Shown here: piece by piece, positions 46,151-57,249 of the stretch | How positions within the stretch are numbered: position 1 is the stretch's first letter | Layout: every line of letters begins with the position of its first letter | NCBI GenBank assembly: GCA_023101885.1 | Contig: JALPQD010000126.1 | Location: forward strand, 426,904-490,903 | Origin: Typhlomys cinereus | Taxonomy: Eukaryota; Chordata; Mammalia; Rodentia; Platacanthomyidae | Direction of reading: 5' to 3' | DNA length: 64,000 nt | Notes under the pieces: model-generated | Database searches by the model: none | Told to the model about the DNA's origin: nothing | What the model saw: the letters and a program-made list of their open reading frames with translations, nothing else | Program-made: the position numbers and the translations under genes

Positions 46151-48190
46151 CATGAGTCTAACATAATTTCAAAATAAAGAACTAAGGACTTGTGATATTG
46201 ACTCCTGAATACAAAGAAATTAGAAGTCACCACTTTAATATTTACAAGAAATGGCTTTAAGATTGAAAATCAATTACTTTGCTAAGATGCAACAAAGAAC
46301 TTACGTTACCAAGGTCACAGGGCAAACTCCTACTTTGAAATCAGAAAAGACAGGCACATTCAAAAAGATACAATGATTTGCTTCCCTGGAGCAGAAACTA
46401 CTGGGCACCATAGAGGCAGAACCAATTACTTCACTAGTAATATTGACAAATTTCTGTAGACTGAATGCAGACTAGTCTGAAATTGCAAAGCTCTTGGGGT
46501 TGATAATCACAAAGGGGCCTCAGATTTTTACAGGCTTTCTGTCGAAGAAGGTAACCATATCTGACAATAAGGATCTGAGAAAAATTCACCCAGTAGTTCT
46601 GTCAAGAGGAGGAGAAAGAATAAGCATTATATAATCTTTTCAGATCCCTCTCTGTAACAAGGCCTACTCTCCAGAATAACATAGAAATTATAGTCTACCT
46701 AGAGGAATTGTTTTGCACTCCGATCTAGTTGCTTTCAGCTTTCCTATCTAACCTAAGGAAGAATAAATAACATGGTCAACACAGAATGGGGTTCCAAAGA
46801 AATTAATTGTAGATGTTGTAGCCAGATAAGGAAGCAATAGACTGAAATGAGTGATAATATTTGTGATGATAACATCCGGCAAAAGTAGAACCAGAAATAT
46901 ATTGAAATTTAATTTTTAAAAAATTGTAGAACCCATTCCCTATTCCACATCACATCCTGATTCCACAGAAAAGGCACTTAGTGGAATCATGGATTTGCAG
47001 TTAAAAGATGTGAAAAAATATAGATACTCTCAGAGCCAACACAAAGAGATCCTAAGGCAAAAAAAGCAGTCAAAATCAATATCAAAATCCTTTGCTACTT
47101 ATAGTTGCATCAGTCTTTAAATATATGTTGATTCCTTGCCATCGTAATGTCAATCCTTATTCTAAAATCTATATTTCCCTACATGTTTAACACTCATCCA
47201 GATCTGGCTTTCAACAAAAATATAATGATAATAAAACAAGAAACAATAAAAATCAAAACAAAAAAGGACAAAATCTAAAGTGTTAATACTTATTGAAAGC
47301 ATACTCAGACTCAGACATGGTACTGAAGTTCCAACAAGGAAATGACATAGATATAGTTAATACTTTTCCTTTTTTGATAGCATCATTGTGAAACACTAGT
47401 TGGCATCAGACTTGTGTTTCTGCTGAAATTAGTTAGCATGATCATATTGCCAGCTATGGTTAGTGATTTAAGAGTTGTACATTAACAAATTGACAAGGTG
47501 AAAGATCACATGGACAGTATTGATAAAAACATGAAAGTCATAAGAATTAAAAATAAATGCCAACTATAAAAAGTCATTAAAACACAGAAGTCTGATTAAA
47601 TGTTTGTTCATAATTGTAGCACAGTTGAAGAACCAATATACTTAAAATGGATTAATAAGAAGTTTCTTCAAGTGAAACAGAAAGACAAGAATTTAAAAAT
47701 TAAAATGTCATGTAATGCCAGAAGATGGAAGAAAAGAGATTTTAAAATATTGAAGAAATTCAGAAGGGGTTAGGCATGCATTTTCTACAGAGAAAGAAAT
47801 ATAAAATCTAAGGCTCCCTTTTCATCCAAAACCACCCAAAGAAAGAGTTAAATATCTAAATCCATAAAGTATGAAGACAAAGAAATGCCATTAAAGAACT
47901 CTAGGTCCAACACAATTATTCCTAAAAGCGATAGCTCTAATTTACAAAGAGGTTTCTAGTTAAAAAAAAATGGCATTAAAGACCATGTGTGTAGTGTTGG
48001 TAGACATATTAAAATTATGACAATCAAAAATGAATGCCAACCATAAGTACATAGTAAGGAACATTCATAATGCATTTGATATATTGTTTAGCATATGTAG
48101 CACATTTACCAAAACAATAAAGTTGAAAAATGGGTTGATAAGAAACCTCAAAGTTTCTTGTTGAAAAAAAAAACAACGAAAGGCTTTTTC
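46151..48190. other. AT-rich DNA with a diverged direct repeat
   Basis: No gene is recognised. Two related segments, about 47530-47690 and 48000-48165, share 'aaaaataaatgccaac', 'gtagcaca' and 'tgataagaa(g/a)' in the same order and orientation, about 470 bases apart. The family is unknown. Confidence 0.45.
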
Positions 48191-48194
48191 TAAG

Positions 48195-48457
48195 ATCCCT
48201 TATTGCCCTCTGATCTTCTGGAGTCAGTTCTCTCCACTGTGTCGTCTTCTGGTGATTTAACTCCGGTCATTACATTTGTGAATTGAGCATCTTGCCCACT
48301 GATCTAACTCCCCAGTTCCCACTCTATCTTTTAGAAACAAGGTCTCCTTCATTTTAAGAATATATGATGTCACGCTCAGGCTAAGCCACACCCAATCCCC
48401 TTCCTGAAGGATTCTAGTCTGTTACTCTACCACTGAGCCATATCTCCAGCCCTTCAC
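48195..48457 (-). repeat. SINE pair: B2/B4-like and ID-like heads, minus strand
   Basis: At about 48205-48310 the plus strand reads 'ctctgatcttctggagtcag...cttgcccactgatctaactcccca', a reversed B2/B4-like SINE. At about 48320-48457 it ends 'ttactctaccactgagccatatctccagccc', a reversed ID-type head. The two may be parts of one composite B4 element. Confidence 0.6.
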
Positions 48458-48989
48458 TGGAGGATTCTAGGATGTCACTCAGCCACAGCACATGTCCCCA
48501 TCCCTATGTCTTGGGTGAATTTAACCCCTTCCCTTAGCTAAACCTAGGTGCTTCAGAGCCTCTGTACTTTTCCAAAAGGGGTGATGCATCCACCAGGCTC
48601 TTGCCAGAAACTAGTAGCCTGCCCTGGGAACTTCCAACGACCAACTCTACAAGCCAAATCCACTTCATGCTAAATGATCCACTCTGAGGTGTTGTTATAA
48701 CAATAAAGAAATGGACAAAGACATCATTATTTATCAAGGCTTGTAATTAAATTCCATTTAATTAAGCATTCTCAAATCCCTGGGCCTGACAGGTTGGGAA
48801 ATCTAGACCCAGAGAGGTAGAGTCCACTGCCTAGATTTGCACAGCACCTCAGCAACTCCACAAATGAAAAGCTGAGAATCAAATCCTGGTCATATGGATC
48901 TTATCCACCTTCAAGCCAATAACAGAAGGGGCTGGTATCAAGAAGTCAGAATACCCTCATCATCCTCACTCCTCAAGAAAAGGAGGCCT

Positions 48990-49172
48990 ACAAAGTATGC
49001 AAGTAAGAGATCTGGTTGCAAACCTGGTGACCTGAGTTTGACCCCTGGAAGCCCACATGAAGGAAAGAGAGAACTGACTTCTGAAACCTGTACTTTGACC
49101 TCCACCACTGCACATGCATGCCATATTAATCCCTCTCTTCAAAATAAAACAAAAAGTAAATATTAAAATGTA
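48990..49172 (+). repeat. B2-like SINE, old
   Basis: It contains 'caagtaagagatctggttgcaaacctggtgacctgagtttgacccctgg' (B-box region), 'agcccacatgaaggaaagagagaactgac', 'tgacctccacc' and an A-rich tail, the layout of a diverged B2-type element. Confidence 0.65.
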
Positions 49173-49289
49173 ACTATGCCCAGATGAATCCCTGGATGAA
49201 TAGTAGCTAACATTTATGGAAGAAAAAATATACCAATAATCTATCTTCCAGAAAATACCAAAGGAAAGAAATATACTTTTTTTTGTTAC

Positions 49290-49412
49290 AGAGTCTCAGG
49301 TACCACAGGCTGGCACTGAACTTGGTTTGTAGCATAGGCTGGGCTTGAACTCCTGATGATCCTGTTCCAACTCTCAAGTACTGGACTTGCAGGCATGTAA
49401 AAACATATCCAT
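49290..49412 (-). repeat. B1-like SINE
   Basis: The plus strand reads 'acagagtctcaggtaccacaggctggcactgaactt...cttgaactcctgatgatcctg...ggacttgcaggcatg', the reverse complement of B1. Confidence 0.75.
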
Positions 49413-50158
49413 TCTTTTTAAAGAAGAAATTAGCATCTTAATAATGGAGGCATAGCACATAAATAGCCTAGAACATAATAAAAATGCATCATAATTTAAA
49501 TGGGCATTTGTGGAATATTCAGTAAACAAATTATTGAAGAATGTAAAGTTCTCAGCCTGAAAAAGTATTAAAGATAGTTGAAAATAATATCATACACATT
49601 GATAAGAAATTATTACCTTCCCCCAAAGGTTTACTTGTCTTCTTACTACTCCTATTCCATATAATAATGGAAGTTCTATTAGCGCAACATAAACAAAGTT
49701 TAGCAAAATTTATACATAGAAAAGAATTTCACAATGATCTTTTCACAGGAAACAATTCTGTATGTAGAAGACATCCAAGAATATTAAAGGAAAAAATTAA
49801 AAATAATATGTAATATTTACAATAGAGTAGAAAATAAAATACTTAGATATAAATCTAAGAAACATTTCTTGGATCCATAGGGAGAAATCTATAACAGTGA
49901 TAAGGGAAAATAAAAATAAATGGAGAATCATTTTTGTTTATGGATTTCAATATTCATTGTTGTTTAGATATCAGTTTTTTCTTCCTTGGTTTTCAATGCA
50001 CTTCCAAGCAGCATCCTAAAAATATTTTAAGTTATATGCAAATATGTGACTACTATTCTGATATGGGGTAGCAAATCTCGCACAAGTATAAATTTATTTA
50101 AATATTTATTTAAATTTTTTTCAAGGATTAATTTAAAGCCATGTTAAGAAAGACAACA

Positions 50159-50377
50159 GGGCTGGAGAGGTGGCTCAGGGGTTAAGCCTCTGCCTTGCAG
50201 GCGGAAGGTCCTGAGTTCCGATCCCAGATCCCACGTATAGACACCAGGCGGAAGCAGGGGCGGCCTGCGCTTCTGGTCCTGGTAGGGCGGAGTCTGTGAA
50301 TCCCGGGGCAGAGTAAACAAGGAGGTGGAGGCGGTCCATGGTGCTTCCCGAATTCGTCCATGGTTCTACACACACAG

Positions 50378-50408
<31 letters not shown>

Positions 50409-50443
50409 ATTGAATAAATAATAATAAAAAAATTTTTAAAAAT
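50159..50443 (+). repeat. Young B2-like SINE with target-site duplication
   Basis: It is near-identical in layout to the copy at 8249: intact A box, B box (CTGAGTTCCGATCC), GC-rich body, (CA)n run and A-rich tail. AAAGACAACA flanks it on both sides (50149-50158 and 50444-50453). Confidence 0.92.
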
Positions 50444-50774
50444 AAAGACAACAAAGCACTGGTGAAATAACAGACAAATAGAATGAGAATTAAATGTCCA
50501 GAATAGTCCCATAGAAATAAAGCTAACTATATTTTTACAAATATATAAAGGCACTTAAAATGTAAAAATAATAGTTTGTGTTCAGCAAATGGTGCTAAAA
50601 ATGATTCTGCATTTTTATTAGCAAAGATGGACTCACCGAGAAACCTCATAATATCTAATTAAAGAGAAATTAAGCCAAGGTGCTGAAGTGTAAATGTTGA
50701 CAGATTAGACTTTATTAACATTAAAAAATTGCTATGCATCACACCATTAAGAGAATGAAATAAATACAGACATG

Positions 50775-50985
50775 TTGACACAATACCAGCAATGAAGAGG
50801 TTGAGGCAGGAGAGAGGTTGAGAACAAAAAGTTCTAGTCCTGTCTGGTCTGCAGAGGAAGTTTAAGGGTGAGACTCTACAGCAAATTAAAAGTAGAAACA
50901 GAGCTAGGAATATAGCTCTCTATCAGTGTTATGGTGCTTGATTGCATGCCTAAGTCCCTGGGTTCAATCTCTCCTATGCTCTATG
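50775..50985 (+). repeat. B1-like relic followed by ID-like SINE
   Basis: About 50775-50890 has an eroded B1 layout ('accagcaatgaagaggttgaggcaggag', 'gtgagactctac'). About 50900-50985 reads 'gctaggaatatagctctctatcag...cctaagtccctgggttcaatc', an ID-like SINE. The polypurine tract that follows is probably the expanded tail of the latter. Confidence 0.55.
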
Positions 50986-51168
50986 AAGAGAAAAAGGAAT
51001 AGGAGAGGAGAGGAAGAAAAAGGGGAAGAAGGGAAAGAGAAAAGGGAAGGGGAAGAAGGGGAAAGGGAAGGAAGGGGAAGGGGAAAGGGAAGGGGAAGAA
51101 GGGAAAGGGAAAGGGGGAGCGGTGGGAGGAGAGGGAGGGGAGGGAGGGAGGGAGGAGAGGGAATATTT
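50985..51168 (+). repeat. Long polypurine (GGAAG)n/GA-rich tract
   Basis: About 180 bases are almost pure purine on the plus strand, built from GGGGAAG/GGGAAAG/GGGAGG variants with hardly any pyrimidine. Frames reading through it are composition artefacts. Such mirror-like purine tracts can form triplex (H-DNA) and G-quadruplex structures. Confidence 0.95.
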
Positions 51169-51266
51169 GGAAAAATCATTGGCAAATCATGAATGTGATA
51201 CATTAATTGGTCCCCAGATATTCAAAGACCTTTTGAACCTCAACAACAAAAAGAGAAGTAGCTGGT

Positions 51267-51700
51267 AATAGGTTGAATGCTTTCTCCCAAACTGACTCCT
51301 AAACCAAGTTACTTGTGAATATGAGTTTTCTTTTGAATAAAATGTTTTTATGGATGTAATTAAGTATGGATCCCAAAATTAAAGCATCTTGCACTAGACT
51401 CTAACTCCAAGAAGAGGTGCCATATGAAAAAAGACAAAGATTTGAAAAGTAAATAGACAAGAGAAAGCTATGTAAAGATGAAGCTGTACTATCATGGTTT
51501 ATAAACCTGGATATAGGGATTGCTGAGTAGCTACTAGAAAAATGGAGAACAACACAGGATGGCTGTTTCTTTCAAGCCTCTACATTGAACAATCTTCCTC
51601 ATCATAATTCAGTTTCAGATATCAGCCTCCATCACTGTGAGAATATAAACAGTTTGTTATAAAACATCCAGTTTATTATAGTTGACCCTAGGAAATAAAC
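51267..51700 (+). repeat. MLT1/MST-type MaLR LTR
   Basis: It is collinear with the common mammalian MaLR LTR layout: 'aataggttgaatgc', 'ctcctaaacc...tacttgtgaatatga', 'gatgtaattaagtatggatc', then 'atcagcctccatcactgtgagaatataaac' and the end 'gttgaccctaggaaa'. It is an ancient solo LTR. The small L1-I is inserted at its 3' edge. Confidence 0.8.
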
Positions 51701-51716
51701 ATACAGGCATATTTTC

Positions 51717-51979
51717 TTTTTTTTTTTCTTTGAGATGTGGTCTTTTATTGAATCCACCCATATGGCTAGTCTCATCAGCCAGCTTGTGTTGGGGATCCCC
51801 TGTCTCTGTTTTTTGTTTTTTTTTTACATTTTTTATTATTATTTCCGCTCATACAAACTTAATAGGTAGACCAGTTCCCTCCCCCCTCCTCCTCCCCCCG
51901 AACTCCCTGCTCCCCCTCCCTCCCTCCCCATCTCCTAGTGCCTCCCCCCCAATTCCCAGAGAGTCCTTTATTGTGTATG
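51717..51979 (-). mobile_element. 5'-truncated LINE-1 with 3' transduction (L1-I)
   Basis: Read on the minus strand: the last ~150 bases of an L1 3'UTR (from 51979, including the G-rich tract and 'acctattaagtttgtatgagcgg'), its A-rich tail at about 51820-51845, then about 90 bases of non-L1 sequence containing AATAAA (51744-51739 region), then a second A run at 51717-51728. The 15-base TACAGGCATATTTTC flanks the whole unit (51702-51716 and 51980-51994). The extra segment is therefore part of the insertion. It resembles a piece of a rodent SINE related to the sequence at 61625-61925. Confidence 0.85.
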
Positions 51980-52215
51980 TACAGGCATATTTTCAAAACA
52001 AGCAAAATGTATGAACACATCTCATAAAAAATGATACATGTTGGCAAGCTGGCATATGAGTGGTTGTGCAACATAATTTGTCATGAGGGAAATCAAATTA
52101 TGGCAATCATTTTGCAGCCTATATCTACTAAAAGGAAAAAATTCTGGTGAAGATGCAACATCTTTCTGGGGATGCAAAATAAGGCATTCACTTTGGGAAA
52201 TTTGGCATTTTAAAA

Positions 52216-52482
52216 GTTTATTTATTTATTTTGTGTGTGAGAGGGGGCACTATGTGTCCCTGTGGAGGACCAAGGGTGACTTTGGGAATCATCTGGGATT
52301 GCTTCATTGCTTCTAACTCCTCCTTGCTTCACTCTGGAATTTCCCAAGCTCTGTTCACCAGGCCTGGGAGTGCAGGCCTTGGCTGCTGTTTTCACCTGGA
52401 GTTTTTAATGTGGGACCTGGGATTCAAATTCAGGACCTTCTGCATGTGAAATAGAGGCTTAATCACTGAGCCTCTCCAGCCC
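52216..52482 (-). repeat. B2-like SINE with target-site duplication
   Basis: It is a reversed copy ending 'cactgagcctctccagccc' on the plus strand. Flanks AAATTTGGCATTTT (52198) and AAATTTGGCAATTTT (52483) are a near-perfect target-site duplication. The body is diverged from the 8249 copy. Confidence 0.88.
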
Positions 52483-52974
52483 AAATTTGGCAATTTTTAT
52501 AAAGTTAAACACACTTGTATTTACTATAAATATCACCCCAAATAAGCAATGTCTGCAGAATTGTCACCATCTAGCGTAGCTTAGGTGAAGTGAGAGATAA
52601 CTGAAATATTATATATGAATTGGGAAAAAAGAAGGTAGTAGTTGATGGGGTTCCAGGCCAGAGTGGAGCCGTGCTTTCAGCCCCACATTAACACTAAAAG
52701 TCAAATGAATGAATGGCCTAAGGAAATAAGAATAGATAAATTACATTGTGTGGGAAAGGATGAACTTCCCAAACAGGTCTTTGAAAAACCCAAGTTCAAG
52801 GGATATTTATTCTGCTGCCTCTGGAGTAGCTGAGATTACAGACATGTGCCATCATTTCTACTAAACAAGGGTCTTGAAAGAGAAACCTTAATAATTTTTA
52901 AAAAGGACTTCCAAGGGCCGACCCTAAGGACAGCTTTCTTGGAAAGCTTGTTCTGATATAAGAGGTTCTTTCTT

Positions 52975-53273
52975 TTTTTTCAGTTGTGCATGTGTGCGTG
53001 TGTGCGCGCGTGTGTATATGTGTGTGTGTGTGTTTGTAGTGTGTGTGTGTGTGTAGAACCATGGGTGAATTCGGGAACCACCATGGACCGCCTCCACCTC
53101 CTCCTTGTTCACTCTGCCCCGAGATTCACAGGCTCCGCCCTACCAGGACAGGACCAGAAACGCAGGCCGCCCCTGCTTCCGCCCGGCATCTATACTTGGG
53201 GTCTAAGATCTGAACTCGGGACCTTCCACCTGCAAGGCAGAGGCTTAACCCCTAGAGCCACCTCTCCAGTCCC
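52975..53273 (-). repeat. Young B2-like SINE, minus strand, with target-site duplication
   Basis: The plus strand shows a (TG)n-rich tail (about 52985-53055), then the reversed GC-rich body ('ccaccatggaccgcctccacc', 'cacaggctccgccctaccagg') and the head at 53250-53273. GAGGTTCTTTCT flanks it at about 52963 and 53276. Confidence 0.92.
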
Positions 53274-53287
53274 AGGAGGTTCTTTCT

Positions 53288-55090
53288 GATGCCATTCAGG
53301 GACCTTCACTTGCCTTGTGATAGAGACTGAATGACTAATACTGGGGAGGTCTGGAGTTTTGAGATCAAGGGATTCATATGCTAGTATTATCGGAGTTGAA
53401 TTTGGCAGTGAGATTCTGGAAAGTCCTTCTATGTGTAGTGGGCAGGCCCCTGGGGCATCATCCTACATTGCTTACTTTACATTACAGTCCTGGCAAGTTC
53501 ATTTTGTCTTCTGTCTGCCAAGCTAAAACTTAATCATTTGTAGTAAAGATTCAGCCACCCTGAGGTATTATAGCTGAAGCACTAGGAAATTGTTCTTTCA
53601 AACCCTGTGAGGAAAGACCTCACTTAGGACACCCACAGGCTAATAGCAAGGGAGGGACTCCACTCTGATCATTCTGGTGGGGAGAAGGGGTTACTCACAG
53701 TTCTGTTTCTAAACTTGACTTTTAACAAATTTTATGACTCCTACTTAATGCTAAGCTGAGACCTCATGACTCCTACAAAACTACAATCTAATCTCCTCCC
53801 AACTCCAGTGGCAAGAAAGTGAAGTGAAGAGATGCCTGCATCCAGAAACAAATCTAGAGATCCTAAGGCTATCAATGGAGGTGGGGGTCTGGCAAGGCAG
53901 TCTGTTGTAGTGGATGAGCTTCCCCTCACATCTTCGTCCTGTTTCTCACCTTTACTATTTGCTGTTGGATTGTTGTTTTGAGAAGGGTCTTGTACTCCAA
54001 GAGCAGCCTGAAACTCACTCTATATTCCAGGTTAAACATGTACCAATCCTCTTCACTCAAACTCCTAAATTCTGGGATCATGCTCATCTGCCTCCACTTA
54101 GCTCCTCACATTTAATTCTGTTAGGACACGAGACTCTTCTCTTTACAGACTTGTGGTAGATCCTCATTCAATACATTCATTTCTTGATAAAATGTAATAA
54201 AAATCTACAACAGATCATTCAAAGGTATTGAGAAATTCTGGTGCTCTTTAATCATTGAAAATTATTTCAATAATACAAAGCTTTGGACCCTGAATCAGTT
54301 TAATAGTACATAGCATCATCTGCAGTTATTATGAAAAATGTTTGCACTTCAGGACAGCTCCCTAAACCACTAGTATCACCAAGACCTTAGAACACAGTCT
54401 TAGGACATCTGTCTTATGCTACAGAGAAACCTGGGTGAAAGGTTAAAGCAATGATATAAACTCTTTTTATTTTAGACATACCAGTTGTCGACCTTTCATT
54501 TACAGTCACTGAAATTGCTAGCCTCAGGGAATTCAATTTGAATTTTTCATTGCTTGTAGCTATAGGTTAGTTTTTCTTACACATTACTAATCTCTGACCA
54601 TTTCAATGATCATCACTCACTATCTTTCCCACACACATGATAGCATCCTAGGTGAGGTAAAAATATCACACATGAAGAAATACATATGCTAGTAAGTATT
54701 CACAATTCAATTCATTGCAGCACTGAAGAGAAGTGATTCTTTGAGATTTCACTGAAAAGTAACATCCCACAGTGACCCAGGAAAGCTAGCTGTTTGATAG
54801 TAAGTGAGCTTCTAAAATGACATGGTGCATCAGATATGACTACGGTCCTTTCATGCATGGTCCATTCAGATTTACCCACAACTTCAGACTGCTAAATCTG
54901 GTTCTATAGGTGACTTAGGTTTTTTATTTTGTTGTTTGGAACTGTTAGTTGTTTGGTATTTTTTATTTTTCTGTTTGTTTCATTTTTTGAGACACATTCC
55001 TGTTATGTAGCTCAAGTTGGTTCAGACTTACTGCATTCATCCTGCCTAATCTCCTGAGTCCTAGGATAACAAAAATGATCCCCCAACTGA
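53288..55090. other. Intergenic DNA with B1 relics
   Basis: Reversed B1 relics lie at about 53970-54090 ('ctccaagagcagcctgaaactcactctatattccagg') and about 54985-55075 ('gacacattcctgttatgtagctcaagttgg'). No gene is recognised in the remainder. Confidence 0.5.
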
Positions 55091-55129
55091 CTTCTGCTAT
55101 TAGTCTTAAGTTGTACAGATCCCTGCAGA

Positions 55130-55470
55130 ATCTCCATCTCTCTTCTGATCTTTTTATGACATGTGGAACTATGAGTTGAAAACCATCATTGCCATCTACT
55201 CTAAAACCTGCAGACTTCTTTTAACCTTTGATCAATCTTGGAATTGCTTTAGAGATACAAAATTGTGAGACATAAATTTCTGTTAAGGGGAAGAAGAAAA
55301 CAGAACTTTTTCTGTCCTTATGTAGATACAATTAGAAGACTAAAAAGCAAGAAGAGAAGCTTTGCTTTGCTGGCAATCAGATCTCAGATAACTAACTTCC
55401 AGAATTAGGAGAAATAAACAGTCATTTAAGCCACTTCATTCTATGATGACATGTTATAATAAATTGAAGT
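55130..55470 (+). repeat. Two MaLR LTR 3' ends in tandem
   Basis: Two stretches end in the typical MST/MLT manner: 'gatcaatcttggaatt...aattgtgagacataaatttctgtta' (about 55230-55285) and 'actaacttccagaattaggagaaataaacagtcatttaagccac' (about 55392-55440). They are old LTR fragments; the 5' limits are vague. Confidence 0.6.
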
Positions 55471-56264
55471 AAGCTACACACCACAATCTTTTCATGATGA
55501 CAGCATTAAGACTTTGGATTTGTATGGGTGGGGACAATTATGGTGTATCTTTGTATTTCAGGTACCCAAGGAAGCCTTCAAAGAGTAAAGCTCAATTATT
55601 GCCTGAGGGGAAAATGAGAACCCAGGAAAGAGGCCTAAAATATCATGAATTCACATCTCCTCACACATTTTACAATATACCCAGGTATATGTATAATACA
55701 TATGAATGATGCAAAATAAGAGCATAAAATCAACATGTATACCCTTTCATTATTTCTAATTCTTGATATAAACTATTGCAATACTGAGTACTTTTCATAT
55801 TTGTGAATCACATTAAGTTATTCAAGCAATTCCATTCATAAACTTATAGACTAAAATTAATTTAACCTAATGAAAGGAATGCTTTTGGATAATTTTTTTT
55901 ATTCTTTGACACTTTCACACATGGATTCAATGAAAATTTATGTCATTTTCACACTTTCTTCCCAATCCCATCTCTCCTCCTTTCCAATTACATAGTTTCT
56001 ACCTTCCAAAAAATTTCTCTTCTACTTTCACATCATTTTCTCATGTGTAGCCCACTGGGTTTATCTGGTATGTCTATACTGATAAGTGCCTGAGTTCTTT
56101 TTGGGGCGTGGATGATAAATCAGTAGGTAATTTAACGCGTAAAGAAGCTCCACTTCTCCTGTCTGGTATTAACCTTAGAGTATCAGGGAGGTATAGTGTC
56201 TTTTGAAATGTTCCCTCATACATGGTGAAATGCTGATAGTCCTACTTTTGCGCAGGTCTTTTGG

Positions 56265-56372
56265 AAAGGAACACCACTTATAATCCCAGCCCTAAGGAAG
56301 TAGAAGCAGAAAGACTACTAAAAGTTTAAGGACAAACTGAGTTACATGGGATTTTGTTTCCAAAAAAACACA
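56265..56372 (+). repeat. B1-like SINE relic
   Basis: The sequence 'ataatcccagccctaaggaagtagaagcagaaagac' followed by 'gagttacatgggattttgtttcc' and an A-rich end is a 5'-truncated B1. Confidence 0.6.
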
Positions 56373-56579
56373 ACTAAATGAAATCAATGCTTTTAGAAAG
56401 TCATTGAAAACCAACATTAATAAAGAAACTCATAGAAAATTAATATTGCATGTTTGTTATCTCCAGAATCACACTGCCTTATCACTACTTAGAATGTGGA
56501 CATCTCAAACATTAAATGACAAATGACTTAGACTTTACAGTTTAGGAGTGATCAAACATGGCTGTGGACTGTATAATGA

Positions 56580-57230
56580 TTATGGAACTGATGATTCTGG
56601 CAGCAGGTCTTGTTTGAGCTTTCTTTCCCATTTTGTAGTGCTTCTTCATGCCAGGGCAGAAGACACTGAGGATAACATTACAGATTTTGGCTAAAAACTC
56701 CAAAACTTCAAGTTTTATTCAGGTTTTAACATGGACTTAGTGTCTTATTTACAACCTGGAAGATCGCTGATAAGCATCTGTTGCTATTCCAGGTACATTT
56801 ACTATACCAGCTATTTCATTAAAAGATTTTGGGATTCCTTTTTATAAAGTCATTTTGATCATTATTTGCTTGACTTGCTCCTCAGTAGCAATTTATAAGG
56901 ACAGTCCGAAGATAGTTGTCAGCAAGCCAGTCTTGGACATACTTTCATCATTACCCAGCTCTAAATAAGAAATTTGGTACAATTTGACGATGAGGACATA
57001 GATATGTTTGCAAAAGAATATGTAACTTTCATATTGAGGGTGAAAATCAGCTCTTGGTTGTCAATTTTCGTTGGGAATCTCAGTGTAGTGACTCTAATGA
57101 ATGTGGATTTATCTTCTTCATCATTTTAGCCTATGAAAAAGTCTGTATTACTTGTACTCCTTATATAACAGGTAATGTGCCAATAGAATGACTTTTGCAT
57201 TGAGTGGGTCTCTTGGCATGTATCCAGTGG
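56580..57230 (-). pseudogene. Degenerate MAGE family pseudogene
   Basis: On the minus strand, fragments of the MAGE homology domain appear in the right order: a region like 'VILLAHYLLYKEYK' (about 57200-57155); HIYVLIV (57006-56986), aligning with HSYVLVS of the MAGE-B gene; DESMSKTGLLTTIFGLSL (about 56950-56897), aligning with its PRNGLLTIMLCIIF region; and KLEVLEFLAKI (about 56728-56690), aligning with KMRVLEFLARI. An eroded C-terminal tail follows. Frameshifts and stops lie between them, so no protein is possible. It is much older than the intact gene at 18063 and on the same strand. The N-terminal part is not recognisable. It might be MAGE-A-, MAGE-B- or another MAGE type. Confidence 0.65.
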
Positions 57231-57249
57231 CCTACAGGGCCTGTAAGAA

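Noticed and set aside
50926..51203. Charged Gly/Glu/Arg-rich and Pro/Leu/Ser-rich frames across the polypurine tract
   Set aside because: Both come from the low-complexity composition of the tract.
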